Assembly (NCBI RefSeq): GCF_947489755.1
Contig: NZ_CANLFB010000008.1
Coordinates: 1-64,000 of the forward strand
Length of the DNA: 64,000 nucleotides
Origin: an uncultured Psychromonas sp.
GTDB lineage: Bacteria > Pseudomonadota > Gammaproteobacteria > Enterobacterales > Psychromonadaceae
Direction of reading: 5' to 3'
Part shown: in pieces, positions 25,153-33,772 of the stretch
Position numbering within the stretch: position 1 is the stretch's first letter
How the letters are laid out: every line of letters begins with the position of its first letter
Translations under genes and position numbers: made by a program
The notes under the pieces: model-generated
Seen by the model: the letters and a program-made list of their open reading frames with translations, nothing else
Told to the model about the DNA's origin: nothing
Database searches by the model: none

Positions 25153-26094
25153 ATGCGAGCTACCCTTCATCAGTTAAAAGTTTTCCGTCAAGTTGCTATT
25201 TCCATGAATTATACCAAAGCAGCAGATAAATTAGGCCTGTCTCAGCCAGCTGTCAGCATTCAATTAAAACAATTGGAAAATAATTTAGATATTTTCTTAT
25301 TTGAAAAAATTGGGAAAACGTTATATCTCACGCCTGCAGGCAAAGAGTTAAAATTATTTTGTGACGAGTTGTTTATCAGCTTTGATAACATTGATATGAC
25401 ATTAAGTGGTTTAAAAGGCGATCTCGTCGGAGACTTTCGTTTGTCAGCGGTGACCAGTGCTAAATATTTTACACCACATTTATTAGGGGCTTTTCATAAA
25501 CGTCACCCTAAGGTTAATTTTCACTTAGATATTGTTAACCGAGAGCAAATTATTCAACGTTTGCAAGAGAACAAAGACGATTTAGTGATTATGGGGCTCG
25601 TACCTGAAACCATGGCATTAGCTAAACATTCATTTGTTGATAATCCGATTATCGCCATTGCTAATCCTCACCACCCCCTTGCAGCAAAAAAGAATATCCC
25701 ATTAACTGAATTGGCGAACCATGCTTTTATCCATCGAGAGCAAGGCTCTGGCACACGCAAAGCTTTTGAACAATTATTAAAAGCCAATAATATACAGTTA
25801 AAAGTAAATATGACTTTGGGTAATAGTGAAACGATTAAACAGGCGGTAATGGCGGACCTTGGTATTTCTGTTGTTTCACAGCACAGCGTAACGCTTGAGT
25901 TGGCAGCCGGGGTGTTAGTAGAGCTAAATATTGAAAACTTTCCGCTGCAAGGTAGTTGGTCTTTGGTGCATCATGAAAGTAAGCATTTATCGCCTATTGC
26001 AAAGGCCTTCGTCGATTTTGTATTATCACCTGAAGAAAATGTGCCGGCATTATGTAATCGATTTTTAGAGCATCATTTCTTTAAAAAAGATTAA
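25153..26094 (+). CDS. LysR-family transcriptional regulator
   Basis: A 313-residue LysR regulator. The N-terminal winged helix-turn-helix covers residues ~1-60 (LHQLKVFRQVAISMNYTKAADKLGLSQPAVSIQLKQLE), followed by a linker helix and a periplasmic-binding-like effector domain. The sequence resembles the CbbR/RbcR branch (SQPAVSIQLKQLE, LGNSETIKQAVMADLGISVVS). Because it is transcribed away from the carbonic anhydrase gene across a 106-base gap, and LysR proteins often control divergent neighbours, control of that gene is a reasonable inference. No T-N11-A site was pinned down. A terminator hairpin follows. Confidence 0.9.
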   Translation: MRATLHQLKVFRQVAISMNYTKAADKLGLSQPAVSIQLKQLENNLDIFLFEKIGKTLYLTPAGKELKLFCDELFISFDNIDMTLSGLKGDLVGDFRLSAVTSAKYFTPHLLGAFHKRHPKVNFHLDIVNREQIIQRLQENKDDLVIMGLVPETMALAKHSFVDNPIIAIANPHHPLAAKKNIPLTELANHAFIHREQGSGTRKAFEQLLKANNIQLKVNMTLGNSETIKQAVMADLGISVVSQHSVTLELAAGVLVELNIENFPLQGSWSLVHHESKHLSPIAKAFVDFVLSPEENVPALCNRFLEHHFFKKD

Positions 26095-26120
26095 CCCTAT
26101 TTTTTAAATTTTCCGTTTTT

Positions 26121-26158
26121 AGCCACTTTTTGATGGCGTATCTAAGGTGGCTTTTTTC
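26121..26158 (+). terminator. Terminator after the LysR gene
   Basis: AGCCAC pairs with GTGGCT across a ~20-base loop, followed by six T's. Confidence 0.7.
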
Positions 26159-26292
26159 CTCTCATTGAGTCACTATATTGTCTTCATTTTTATATTTTTA
26201 TTATCTTTAAATACAGGGCAATAATATGCGCTTACTAATTGATGATTAAGAAGATAATTATTATAGTTTGTTTTAAATAGGTTGGATTTTTA

Positions 26293-26814
26293 TTGAGTAT
26301 TATTTTAGGAATTGATCCCGGATCTCGGATCACTGGGTATGGTGTTATTGAACAGAAAGGCAGTAAATGTACTTATATTGCCAGTGGCTGTATTCGAACT
26401 AAGGGCGACACTCTCGCGCCTAAGCTTAATATGATTTTTAATGGCATAGCAGAAATTATCCAGCAATATAATCCATCTGAGTTTGCTATTGAACAAGTGT
26501 TTATGGCTAAAAACCCAGATTCAGCATTAAAGCTTGGACAAGCGAGGGGAGCGGCGATTGTTGCTGCGACACAATCTGATCTATACGTATGCGAATATTC
26601 AGCGCGACAAATTAAACAGGCCGTTGTTGGAACTGGCGCAGCGACCAAAGAGCAAGTGCAATCAATGGTTATGCAAATATTAAATTTATCTGGCCGCCCA
26701 CAGGCCGATGCAGCTGATGGTTTAGCGATCGCAATATGTCATGCTCATACCGCACAATCATTGGTTGCAATGTCAGGGCAAGTTAAGAAAACAGTCCGAG
26801 GGCGCTTTCGTTGA
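26293..26814 (+). CDS. ruvC: RuvC, Holliday-junction resolvase
   Basis: RuvC cuts Holliday junctions as a dimer, working with RuvAB in recombination repair. The 173-residue product keeps all four acidic catalytic residues: D8 in [13 protein letters not shown]67 in AIEQVFM, and D139 and D142 in [15 protein letters not shown]. Length equals that of E. coli (173). The start appears to be TTG at 26293; no in-frame ATG or GTG precedes the first conserved strand. rarD and then ruvA-ruvB follow on the same strand. Confidence 0.95.
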   Translation: MSIILGIDPGSRITGYGVIEQKGSKCTYIASGCIRTKGDTLAPKLNMIFNGIAEIIQQYNPSEFAIEQVFMAKNPDSALKLGQARGAAIVAATQSDLYVCEYSARQIKQAVVGTGAATKEQVQSMVMQILNLSGRPQADAADGLAIAICHAHTAQSLVAMSGQVKKTVRGRFR

Positions 26815-26896
26815 TACTTAATCAGAAGAAATAAAGATTAACTTCAAGCCCTTACCTCATAATCGATGAGCTTTCACCTTTTATTAACGAGAAAAA

Positions 26897-27784
26897 ATGA
26901 ACAAATTATCTGATTCACAATTAGGCATTTTTTACGCATTAGGTGCTTATCTAATGTGGGGTATTGCACCGCTTTATTTTAAGCATTTAGGCTTTATACC
27001 TGTTTATGAAATTCTGGCTCATCGCGTTATTTGGTCAGTTGTTGTGACGGCTTTGCTGGTCTCTTATTTAAAAGACTGGCCAAATGTCATCTCTGTGTGT
27101 CGTTCTTATAAAAGCTTGCTCATGTTAATCGTGACCTCATTATTAATAAGTTGTAATTGGCTTGTTTTTATTTGGGCAATTAATAATGGAAAAATGCTAG
27201 AGGCAAGTTTAGGTTATTTTATTAACCCTATTGTGAATGTGATGTTAGGGCTGATTTTTCTTAGCGAACGTTTATCTCGTTTAAAATGGTTTGCAGTGTT
27301 TTTGGCCTTTATTGGTGTGGCAGCACAAGCCTGGCAGTTAGGTGAATTACCTTGGGTGTCTTTAGTCTTGCCATTTAGTTTTGCATTTTATGGGCTATTA
27401 CGAAAAAAAGTAAAAGTGAAAGCAATAACAGGGCTGTTTTTAGAAACAATGGTCGTGTTACCTATTGCCGCTTTCTATTTAATGGTGATGACAGATAGTG
27501 CCACGTCAAACTTATTTAATAATGATTGGTCACTTAATATGTGGTTAATGATGGCAGGTATTGTCACTGCGATGCCTTTGATTTTCTTTGGGCAAGCTGC
27601 ATTGCGTTTACCTTTATCTACATTAGGATTTTTCCAGTATTTAGCACCTTCGTTATTATTTTTATTTGCTGTGCTACTTTATGATGAACCGATTTCATTC
27701 ATTAAAATGTTCACCTTCGCCTGCATTTGGTCTGGCATATTGCTTTTTGTTTTTGAGAATAAGCTAATTAAGTGGTTTAAATAA
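26897..27784 (+). CDS. rarD: RarD-type EamA/DMT transporter
   Basis: A 295-residue inner-membrane protein with about ten hydrophobic segments and two EamA repeats, of the RarD (chloramphenicol-sensitivity) family. The start GIFYALGAYLMWGIAPLYFKHL, the SLLISCNWLVFIWAINNGKMLEASLGYFINP stretch and FFGQAALRLPLSTLGFFQYLAPS are strongly RarD-like. The transported substrate is unknown. It sits between ruvC and ruvA, where E. coli carries an unrelated gene (yebB), so this slot appears prone to insertions. An 11-base-stem hairpin follows. Confidence 0.9.
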   Translation: MNKLSDSQLGIFYALGAYLMWGIAPLYFKHLGFIPVYEILAHRVIWSVVVTALLVSYLKDWPNVISVCRSYKSLLMLIVTSLLISCNWLVFIWAINNGKMLEASLGYFINPIVNVMLGLIFLSERLSRLKWFAVFLAFIGVAAQAWQLGELPWVSLVLPFSFAFYGLLRKKVKVKAITGLFLETMVVLPIAAFYLMVMTDSATSNLFNNDWSLNMWLMMAGIVTAMPLIFFGQAALRLPLSTLGFFQYLAPSLLFLFAVLLYDEPISFIKMFTFACIWSGILLFVFENKLIKWFK

Positions 27785-27789
27785 AAAGG

Positions 27790-27826
27790 ATATAACCTCA
27801 ATTCTTATCCGGAACTGAGGTTATAT
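27790..27826 (+). terminator. Hairpin after rarD
   Basis: ATATAACCTCA and TGAGGTTATAT form a perfect 11-base stem with a 15-base loop. There is no T-run after it, so it may be an RNA-stability or attenuating structure rather than a true terminator. Confidence 0.5.
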
Positions 27827-27947
27827 AAGCTAAATTAGCTAATTCATCACAAAACACTGGATATTTAGTCAGTTGTTTTTTATGCTTATCGACATTCGTC
27901 TTTAGCTTATATAGATTTTGCTCATTAATGACAAAGCAGGGAATAGT

Positions 27948-28571
27948 ATGATTGGATTATTACGTGGTATTTTATTAGAAAAGCAGCCTCCAGAGATTTT
28001 ACTCGATGTGTCTGGCGTTGGTTATGAGATTCAATTACCAATGAGTTCTTTTTACCCATTACCTGCAGTGGGTGAAGAAGCGACAGTTTATACTCATTTT
28101 GTTGTCCGTGAAGACGCACAACTGCTTTATGGCTTTGCTGATAAACATGAACGTGCGATGTTTCGAGAGTTAATTAAAGTAAATGGTGTTGGACCTAAAC
28201 TCGCGTTAGCTATTTTATCTGGCATGTCAGCGAATCAATTTGTGCAGTGTATTAATAACGATGCAGTTACAACCTTAGTTAAGTTACCTGGTGTCGGTAA
28301 AAAAACTGCCGAGCGTTTAGTGGTTGAAATGAAAGATCGCCTGAAAAACTGGGGTGGAAGTGACTTATTAACACCAGAATCAGATAAATTGTCATTAACG
28401 AATGATTTTGAAAATACCTTTGTAAGCGGTAATGCAAAAGACGAAGCCATTAGTGCTTTGATTGCCTTAGGATATAAGCCTGCTGTAGCAGAAAAAACCA
28501 TACAGCAAATTTATAAAGAAGGGATGGATTGTGAAGCCCTTATCCGTAGTTCATTAAAGAATATGATGTAG
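27948..28571 (+). CDS. ruvA: RuvA, Holliday-junction binding subunit
   Basis: RuvA tetramers hold the Holliday junction flat and load the RuvB motor. The 207-residue product has the N-terminal OB fold ([28 protein letters not shown]), two helix-hairpin-helix motifs ([16 protein letters not shown] and [20 protein letters not shown]) and a C-terminal RuvB-binding domain ([21 protein letters not shown]). ATG 27948 fits the family start; upstream codons in frame are not conserved. ruvB follows 106 bases later. Confidence 0.95.
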   Translation: MIGLLRGILLEKQPPEILLDVSGVGYEIQLPMSSFYPLPAVGEEATVYTHFVVREDAQLLYGFADKHERAMFRELIKVNGVGPKLALAILSGMSANQFVQCINNDAVTTLVKLPGVGKKTAERLVVEMKDRLKNWGGSDLLTPESDKLSLTNDFENTFVSGNAKDEAISALIALGYKPAVAEKTIQQIYKEGMDCEALIRSSLKNMM

Positions 28572-28677
28572 ACTGTCTTACAATATAACATCACTATCAA
28601 TTTCTATTTTAAATGTGATTTTATGGTCGCCACTTTTTGTTTTAGTAACGGCTTATTTTAAACTAATAGAGTAATAC

Positions 28678-29688
28678 ATGATTGAAGAAGACCGCCTTAT
28701 TTCAGGTACTCAAAAGATCGATGATAATTTAATAGACAGGGCTATTCGTCCTAAGCTATTAGCTGATTACGAGGGGCAGCCACAAGTAAATGCACAAATG
28801 GAAATATTCATTGAAGCGGCACGCCAGCGAAATGAAGCATTAGATCATTTGCTTATTTTTGGACCACCTGGTTTAGGTAAAACGACGTTATCGCATATTG
28901 TAGCGAATGAATTAGAAGTTAATATTAAAACGACATCTGGCCCGATTTTAGAAAAAGCAGGGGACTTAGCAGCACTGTTAACTAATCTTGAAGAAAATGA
29001 TGTACTTTTTATTGATGAAATACATCGGTTAAGTCCAATTGTGGAAGAAATCTTATATCCGGCTATGGAAGATTATCAGTTAGATATCATGATTGGTGAA
29101 GGCCCAGCAGCTCGTTCTATTAAATTAGATTTACCTCCTTTTACATTAATCGGGGCAACGACAAGGGCGGGCTCATTAACATCACCATTACGTGACCGTT
29201 TTGGTATTGTGCAACGGTTAGAATATTACGATTTAAAATCATTAACTAAAATTGTAATGCGCAGCGCTTCGCATTTAGAACTGATAATGGATCAGACTGG
29301 CGCGGTTGAAGTTGCTCGTCGTTCTCGCGGCACACCACGTATTGCGAATCGTCTATTACGACGAGTGCGTGATTATGCACAAGTTAAGAAAGCCGCTGTC
29401 ATTAACGCTGATATCGCTCAACAAGCATTAGATATGTTAGAAGTTGATAAAGAAGGCTTTGATTACATGGATCGTAAATTATTAATGTCTATTTTAGATA
29501 CTTTCCAAGGTGGACCCGTTGGCTTAGATAATTTAGCCGCTGCTATTGGCGAAGAAAAAGAAACGATAGAAGATGTATTAGAGCCTTATTTGATTCAACA
29601 AGGCTTTTTACAACGTACTCCGCGTGGTCGAATTGCAACTAATCGTACTTATTTACATTTTGGATTCGATAAGCCTGCCGTATCGTAG
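28678..29688 (+). CDS. ruvB: RuvB, branch-migration ATPase
   Basis: RuvB is the AAA+ motor that drives branch migration on RuvA-bound junctions. The 336-residue product (E. coli: 336) has Walker [10 protein letters not shown] at 62-70, Walker [10 protein letters not shown] around 110-118, sensor 1 [10 protein letters not shown] and the arginine-finger region PLRDRFG around 170-176. The C-terminal winged-helix domain ends with [20 protein letters not shown]. All expected residues are present. Confidence 0.97.
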   Translation: MIEEDRLISGTQKIDDNLIDRAIRPKLLADYEGQPQVNAQMEIFIEAARQRNEALDHLLIFGPPGLGKTTLSHIVANELEVNIKTTSGPILEKAGDLAALLTNLEENDVLFIDEIHRLSPIVEEILYPAMEDYQLDIMIGEGPAARSIKLDLPPFTLIGATTRAGSLTSPLRDRFGIVQRLEYYDLKSLTKIVMRSASHLELIMDQTGAVEVARRSRGTPRIANRLLRRVRDYAQVKKAAVINADIAQQALDMLEVDKEGFDYMDRKLLMSILDTFQGGPVGLDNLAAAIGEEKETIEDVLEPYLIQQGFLQRTPRGRIATNRTYLHFGFDKPAVS

Positions 29689-30012
29689 TCATCTCGTTGT
29701 TATTTTATCCTTACGATAAGTCAGGATAATAAGTAACTACGCTAAGTAACTGCATAAATAATCGTTATTTACTTGCTTAATGATGCGCTAAAAAAACAGT
29801 TTTATTCTCGGTATACCTACAGTATTTATACGACTATTTTGTAATCATCTTTTATAAAGCATTCGCTTAAAATAATTACCTATTTTAAGCTTTAATATCT
29901 CTCTTGTTCACTTTTAACATTAGGTTATCAAATAGTGTCTTCTGATGTCTTTTCTTAGTGTTTTTATCTTGGTTTTAAATCTTTATTTCATTTTTTAAGT
30001 TTGTATTTTAGG
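29689..30012. other. ruvB-cydA intergenic, left part
   Basis: Over 300 bases of AT-rich DNA between ruvB and the FNR-type site. There is a weak hairpin, TTATCC (29705-29710) with GGATAA (29723-29728), just after ruvB but without a T-run. No supported gene. Confidence 0.5.
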
Positions 30013-30026
30013 TTGATCAAGATCAA
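30013..30026 (+). promoter_or_regulatory. FNR-type binding site upstream of cydA
   Basis: TTGATCAAGATCAA is an exact TTGAT-N4-ATCAA palindrome, the FNR/Anr consensus. It lies ~500 bases upstream of cydA and ~190 bases upstream of the small frame at 30204. It fits oxygen-dependent control of a bd oxidase, but the distance implies a long leader or a separate short transcript. Confidence 0.82.
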
Positions 30027-30144
30027 CATTAGCAGTATAAATAACTAACATTTGGTCATTTATTGGAAATGTTAAAGCTGAGTTACACGCCTGTGTTAAA
30101 GGCGTTAATGGGTGAAAGGATTTACCTTCTATTGCAACATAAAG

Positions 30145-30179
30145 TTAACAAAACAACCTTAAAAAACTGTTTTGTTAAT
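30145..30179 (+). repeat. 11-base perfect inverted repeat in the cydA leader
   Basis: TTAACAAAACA (30145-30155) and TGTTTTGTTAA (30169-30179) around a 13-base loop. It may be an operator or an RNA hairpin. A second smaller hairpin, ACGCCT with AGGCGT, lies at 30087-30105. Confidence 0.6.
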
Positions 30180-30203
30180 GGTAGATATTATAGGTAGTAA
30201 AAA

Positions 30204-30392
30204 ATGTTAAAAAAACTTTTGCCTCAAAACATCATTTTTTCTCTTTCTTTGGTTCGAGAATTAACCTCTGTGTTAATCACCAAAGTGATAGCAATTTTTA
30301 CTCTTATACATGTCTATTTTTCTACCCCCATCCTCTTTGAATCTCGCTACCTTTTTGATGACATTCAAAGTAACACCCTGATAGCCTATTAA
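30204..30392 (+). CDS. Possible 62-residue leader or small membrane protein
   Basis: A short frame in the long cydA leader, preceded by AGGTAG eight bases before the ATG. The product starts MLKKLLPQNIIFSLSLVREL and has one hydrophobic stretch around residues 22-45 (SVLITKVIAIFTLIHVYF). I do not recognise it. It lies between the FNR-type site and cydA, so if real it would be the first gene of that transcript. Base composition alone could produce such a frame, so support is weak. Confidence 0.3.
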   Translation: MLKKLLPQNIIFSLSLVRELTSVLITKVIAIFTLIHVYFSTPILFESRYLFDDIQSNTLIAY

Positions 30393-30521
30393 ATCAAATC
30401 GAAAAACACCTTAGATTCTAATAACAATAAGCAATGTGCAATTACTGATCAAAATGAGTAATAAAGTAGCGTTTTATTAGCCGTTTTACCTATTATCAAT
30501 TTATAAGTTTAGGAGAATACA

Positions 30522-32087
30522 ATGGACGATCTAGTTGATCTATCCCGGTTTCAATTTGCAATGACCGCGATGTATCACTTTTTATTTGTGCCTTTAACCC
30601 TTGGTTTATCATGGATCTTATTGATCATGGAATCGCTTTATGTGATGACCAAGAAAGAAATTTATAAGGACATGACAAAATTCTGGGGTAAGTTATTTGC
30701 GATTAACTTTGCGTTGGGAGTAGCAACAGGCTTAACCATGGAGTTCCAATTTGGTACTAACTGGGCATACTATTCTCATTACGTGGGAGATGTATTTGGA
30801 GCACCACTCGCAATTGAAGGTTTAATGGCGTTCTTTTTAGAATCAACCTTTGTTGGTTTGTTCTTCTTCGGTTGGGATAGACTGTCTAAATTACAACATC
30901 TTACAGCTACCTTCTTTGTTGCTTTTGGGTCGAGTATGTCTGCACTGTGGATCTTAGTGGCTAACGCCTGGATGCAAAATCCGGTTGGTGCTGAGTTCAA
31001 CTATGAAACGATGCGAATGGAAATGACTAGCTTTGCTGAGGTGGTATTCAATCCTGTTGCACAAGTTAAATTTGTACATACGGTTGCTTCTGGTTATGTT
31101 GCCGGGGCGATGTTTGTGTTAGCAATCAGTTCATATTATTTATTAAAAGGTCGTGATTTGCCTTTTGCTAAACGTTCTTTTGCGATTGCTGCTGCATTTG
31201 GTACTGCTGGTATTTTATGTACGATTATCTTAGGTGATGAAAGTGGTTATGAAGTCGGTGATGTACAGAAAGTTAAATTAGCTGCGATCGAATCTGAGTG
31301 GGGCACTCACCCTGCACCTGCTGCATTTACACTGATTGGTCTACCAAACCAAGAAGAGCAACGTACTGATTATGCGGTTAAAATTCCTTATGCTTTAGGC
31401 ATTATTGCAACACGTTCTCTTGATGGAGAAGTGAAAGGCTTAATAGAATTAATGGCTGAGCATGATGTGCGAATTCGTAATGGGATGGTCGCTTATGGGT
31501 TACTTGAAAAATTACGCGCAGGTGATAACACACCAGAAAATATTAAGGCTTTTGAACAAACCAAGGTCGATTTAGGTTACGGTTTATTGGTTAAGCGTTA
31601 TGCCCCAAATGTAGTTGATGCGACTGAAGCACAAATAAAAATGGCAGTTGATGACAGTATTCCAGGTGTTACTCCTATGTTCTTTGCATTCCGAATCATG
31701 GTGGGTGCTGGTATTGCGATGTTAGGTATCTTCTTGTTTGCATTGTATCAGTCGGCTAGAAATCGTATTGGTCAGAATAAGCTGTTTAATCGAATTTGCT
31801 TATACGGCCTTCCATTACCTTGGATTGCGATTGAAGCGGGTTGGTTTGTGGCTGAGTTTGGTCGACAACCATGGGCAATAGCAGAAGTATTACCAACACA
31901 TATGGCGACTTCGTCTTTATCATTAGAGCAGGTTTGGTTTAGTATTATTTCCATTATAGGTTTCTATACCGTGTTACTGATTGTTGAAGTCTTTTTAATG
32001 GTGCGCTTTGCCCGTCTTGGTCCAAGCAGTTTAAAAACAGGAAAATATCATTTTGAACAGCTTGAAAATCAACAGGAGTTAAAATAA
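30522..32087 (+). CDS. cydA: Cytochrome bd ubiquinol oxidase subunit I
   Basis: CydA carries haems b558, b595 and d and the quinol site of the high-affinity oxygen reductase in the inner membrane. The 521-residue product keeps the haem ligands at the same positions as E. coli: His19, His186 and Met393. The quinol-oxidising loop lies at ~240-320, and GRQPW follows near the C-terminal helices. The ribosome site TTAGGAG precedes the ATG. The stop overlaps the cydB start (TAATG). It forms an operon with cydB and cydX, with the FNR-type site far upstream. Confidence 0.97.
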   Translation: MDDLVDLSRFQFAMTAMYHFLFVPLTLGLSWILLIMESLYVMTKKEIYKDMTKFWGKLFAINFALGVATGLTMEFQFGTNWAYYSHYVGDVFGAPLAIEGLMAFFLESTFVGLFFFGWDRLSKLQHLTATFFVAFGSSMSALWILVANAWMQNPVGAEFNYETMRMEMTSFAEVVFNPVAQVKFVHTVASGYVAGAMFVLAISSYYLLKGRDLPFAKRSFAIAAAFGTAGILCTIILGDESGYEVGDVQKVKLAAIESEWGTHPAPAAFTLIGLPNQEEQRTDYAVKIPYALGIIATRSLDGEVKGLIELMAEHDVRIRNGMVAYGLLEKLRAGDNTPENIKAFEQTKVDLGYGLLVKRYAPNVVDATEAQIKMAVDDSIPGVTPMFFAFRIMVGAGIAMLGIFLFALYQSARNRIGQNKLFNRICLYGLPLPWIAIEAGWFVAEFGRQPWAIAEVLPTHMATSSLSLEQVWFSIISIIGFYTVLLIVEVFLMVRFARLGPSSLKTGKYHFEQLENQQELK

Positions 32088-33226
32088 TGTTTGATTACGA
32101 AACGTTAAGATTAATTTGGTGGGTGTTGATTAGCGTATTGCTAATTGGTTTTGTGGTTACTGATGGTTTTGATATGGGGGTTGGTACGCTTTTGCTTGTT
32201 ATTGGTAAAAGTGATGATGAGCGTCGAATGATGATCAATAGTATTGCACCGCACTGGGAAGGTAATCAGGTTTGGTTAGTATTAGCAGCGGGTGCTATTT
32301 TCGCCGCTTGGCCTGCGGTTTATGCGACTGCCTTTTCTGGTTTTTATGTCGCGATGATGCTGACTTTATTTGCATTGTTTTTCAGACCAGTTGGTTTTGA
32401 TTATCGAGGTAAAATCGCCGATCCTCGTTGGAAAGAGAGTTGGGATTGGGGGATATTCGTTGGTAGTACTGTTCCTCCTATCATTTTTGGTGTGGCTTTT
32501 GGTAATCTGTTGCAAGGTGTTCCGTTCGCCTTAGATGAATTTTTGCGTGCTAATTATCAAGGTGGTTTCTTCGCACTATTGAATCCATTTGCATTGTTAG
32601 TTGGCGTGTTCACCTTGTGTCTATTTGTTCTCCAAGGATCGACTTGGTTACAAATGAAAACAGAAGGTGCGTTGTATGAACGTGCTCGTAAAGTAACATT
32701 AATTGTTGCGCCAATAGCGACGGTATTATTTGCTATTGCTGGTGTTTGGGTAGCGAAAGGTCTTGATGGCTTTGTTATTACTTCAGCGATTAATTTTGAT
32801 GGTGTTTCTAACCCGTTAGTCAAAGTGGTAGAAATGCAGCCTGGTGGATGGTTACAAAATTACAGTGATTACCCACTCACAATGATTGCGCCTATTGTTG
32901 GTTTGTCATTTCCGTTAATTGCTTTTGTGATGAGTCTGTTTAAACGAAGTGGTTTAGCATTCTTTGCGACGAGTATTACGCAATTTGGTGTGTTGTTAAC
33001 ATGTGCCGTAAGCATGTTCCCATTTATTATGCCTTCGAGCTTAAATCCAAGTCATAGCCTTACCGTCTGGGATGCAACATCAAGCGAAATCACGTTAAAT
33101 ATAATGACTATTGCAGCCGCTATATTTTTACCTATTATTTTACTTTATACGAGCTTTGGGTATATCAAAATGTTTGGCCGTGTAGGTAAAGAATTTTTAG
33201 CTAAATATAAACATTCAGCGTATTAA
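32087..33226 (+). CDS. cydB: Cytochrome bd ubiquinol oxidase subunit II
   Basis: CydB is the second large subunit of the bd oxidase, needed for stability and haem insertion. The 379-residue product (same length as E. coli) has eight to nine hydrophobic segments and family landmarks FVVTDGFDMGVGTLLL near the N-terminus, NSIAPHWEGNQVWLVLAAGAIFAAWP, and a C-terminal segment with SHSLTVWDATSS. The ATG overlaps the cydA stop, and cydX follows 14 bases downstream. Confidence 0.97.
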   Translation: MFDYETLRLIWWVLISVLLIGFVVTDGFDMGVGTLLLVIGKSDDERRMMINSIAPHWEGNQVWLVLAAGAIFAAWPAVYATAFSGFYVAMMLTLFALFFRPVGFDYRGKIADPRWKESWDWGIFVGSTVPPIIFGVAFGNLLQGVPFALDEFLRANYQGGFFALLNPFALLVGVFTLCLFVLQGSTWLQMKTEGALYERARKVTLIVAPIATVLFAIAGVWVAKGLDGFVITSAINFDGVSNPLVKVVEMQPGGWLQNYSDYPLTMIAPIVGLSFPLIAFVMSLFKRSGLAFFATSITQFGVLLTCAVSMFPFIMPSSLNPSHSLTVWDATSSEITLNIMTIAAAIFLPIILLYTSFGYIKMFGRVGKEFLAKYKHSAY

Positions 33227-33240
33227 TTAAGGAGCATTAT

Positions 33241-33357
33241 ATGTGGTATTTTGCATGGATTTTAGGTGTGTTATTAGCTTGCTCATTGGGTATTATTAAT
33301 GGGCTATGGTTTGAACAAACTGAAGCTAATGAAAAAGAAGAACAAGAAAAAGAGTAA
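33241..33357 (+). CDS. cydX: CydX, small subunit of cytochrome bd oxidase
   Basis: A 38-residue single-pass membrane protein: MWYFAWILGVLLACSLGIIN then GLWFEQTEANEKEEQEKE. The N-terminal MWYFAWILG and the W/E-containing middle are the CydX signature. E. coli CydX has 37 residues and is required for a stable, active CydAB complex. It lies 14 bases after cydB with an AAGGAG ribosome site and is followed by a terminator. Confidence 0.93.
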   Translation: MWYFAWILGVLLACSLGIINGLWFEQTEANEKEEQEKE

Positions 33358-33400
33358 TATGAACTTTGGCTCGACTTATGTCGAGTGAATGTGATTTAAG

Positions 33401-33440
33401 AAAGTGCGGTTGTTTTTAATGAGGCAATCGCACTTTTTAT
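33401..33440 (+). terminator. Terminator after cydX
   Basis: AAAGTGCGGTTG pairs with CAATCGCACTTT (12 pairs, one G-T) and is followed by T's, closing cydABX. Confidence 0.85.
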
Positions 33441-33772
33441 TTAAGCATTCGTCATGAAAATACAATCTTAAATATCAAAAAAAGTCGTTAGACTACTTCC
33501 CTTGCTAATAAACCTTTCGCTATTTTATAGACTTCTTCAAAGAAATAACCCTTCTAACTTAGTGCTTTATTTTACTTGTTAAAATGCTTTATTTAATGAT
33601 GGTCACTTTCGTAAAGGAGCCATTGTTAAAGAATGAACCTCTTTGCGCTAATTCCTTAACATACGATGAATTAAGTTAATGTATGAAACTCGTTAACAGA
33701 GGGCCGAAGCCCGTTAAAGTAAGTCATTTATTCTGCTTAATGATAAGCTAGCTCATACATATTATGACCAAC
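33441..33772. other. cydX-cydC convergent gap
   Basis: About 330 AT-rich bases. A small GGGC-TTCG-GCCC hairpin reads on the minus strand around 33702-33714, a candidate end for cydDC, though without a T-run. No supported gene. Confidence 0.5.
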
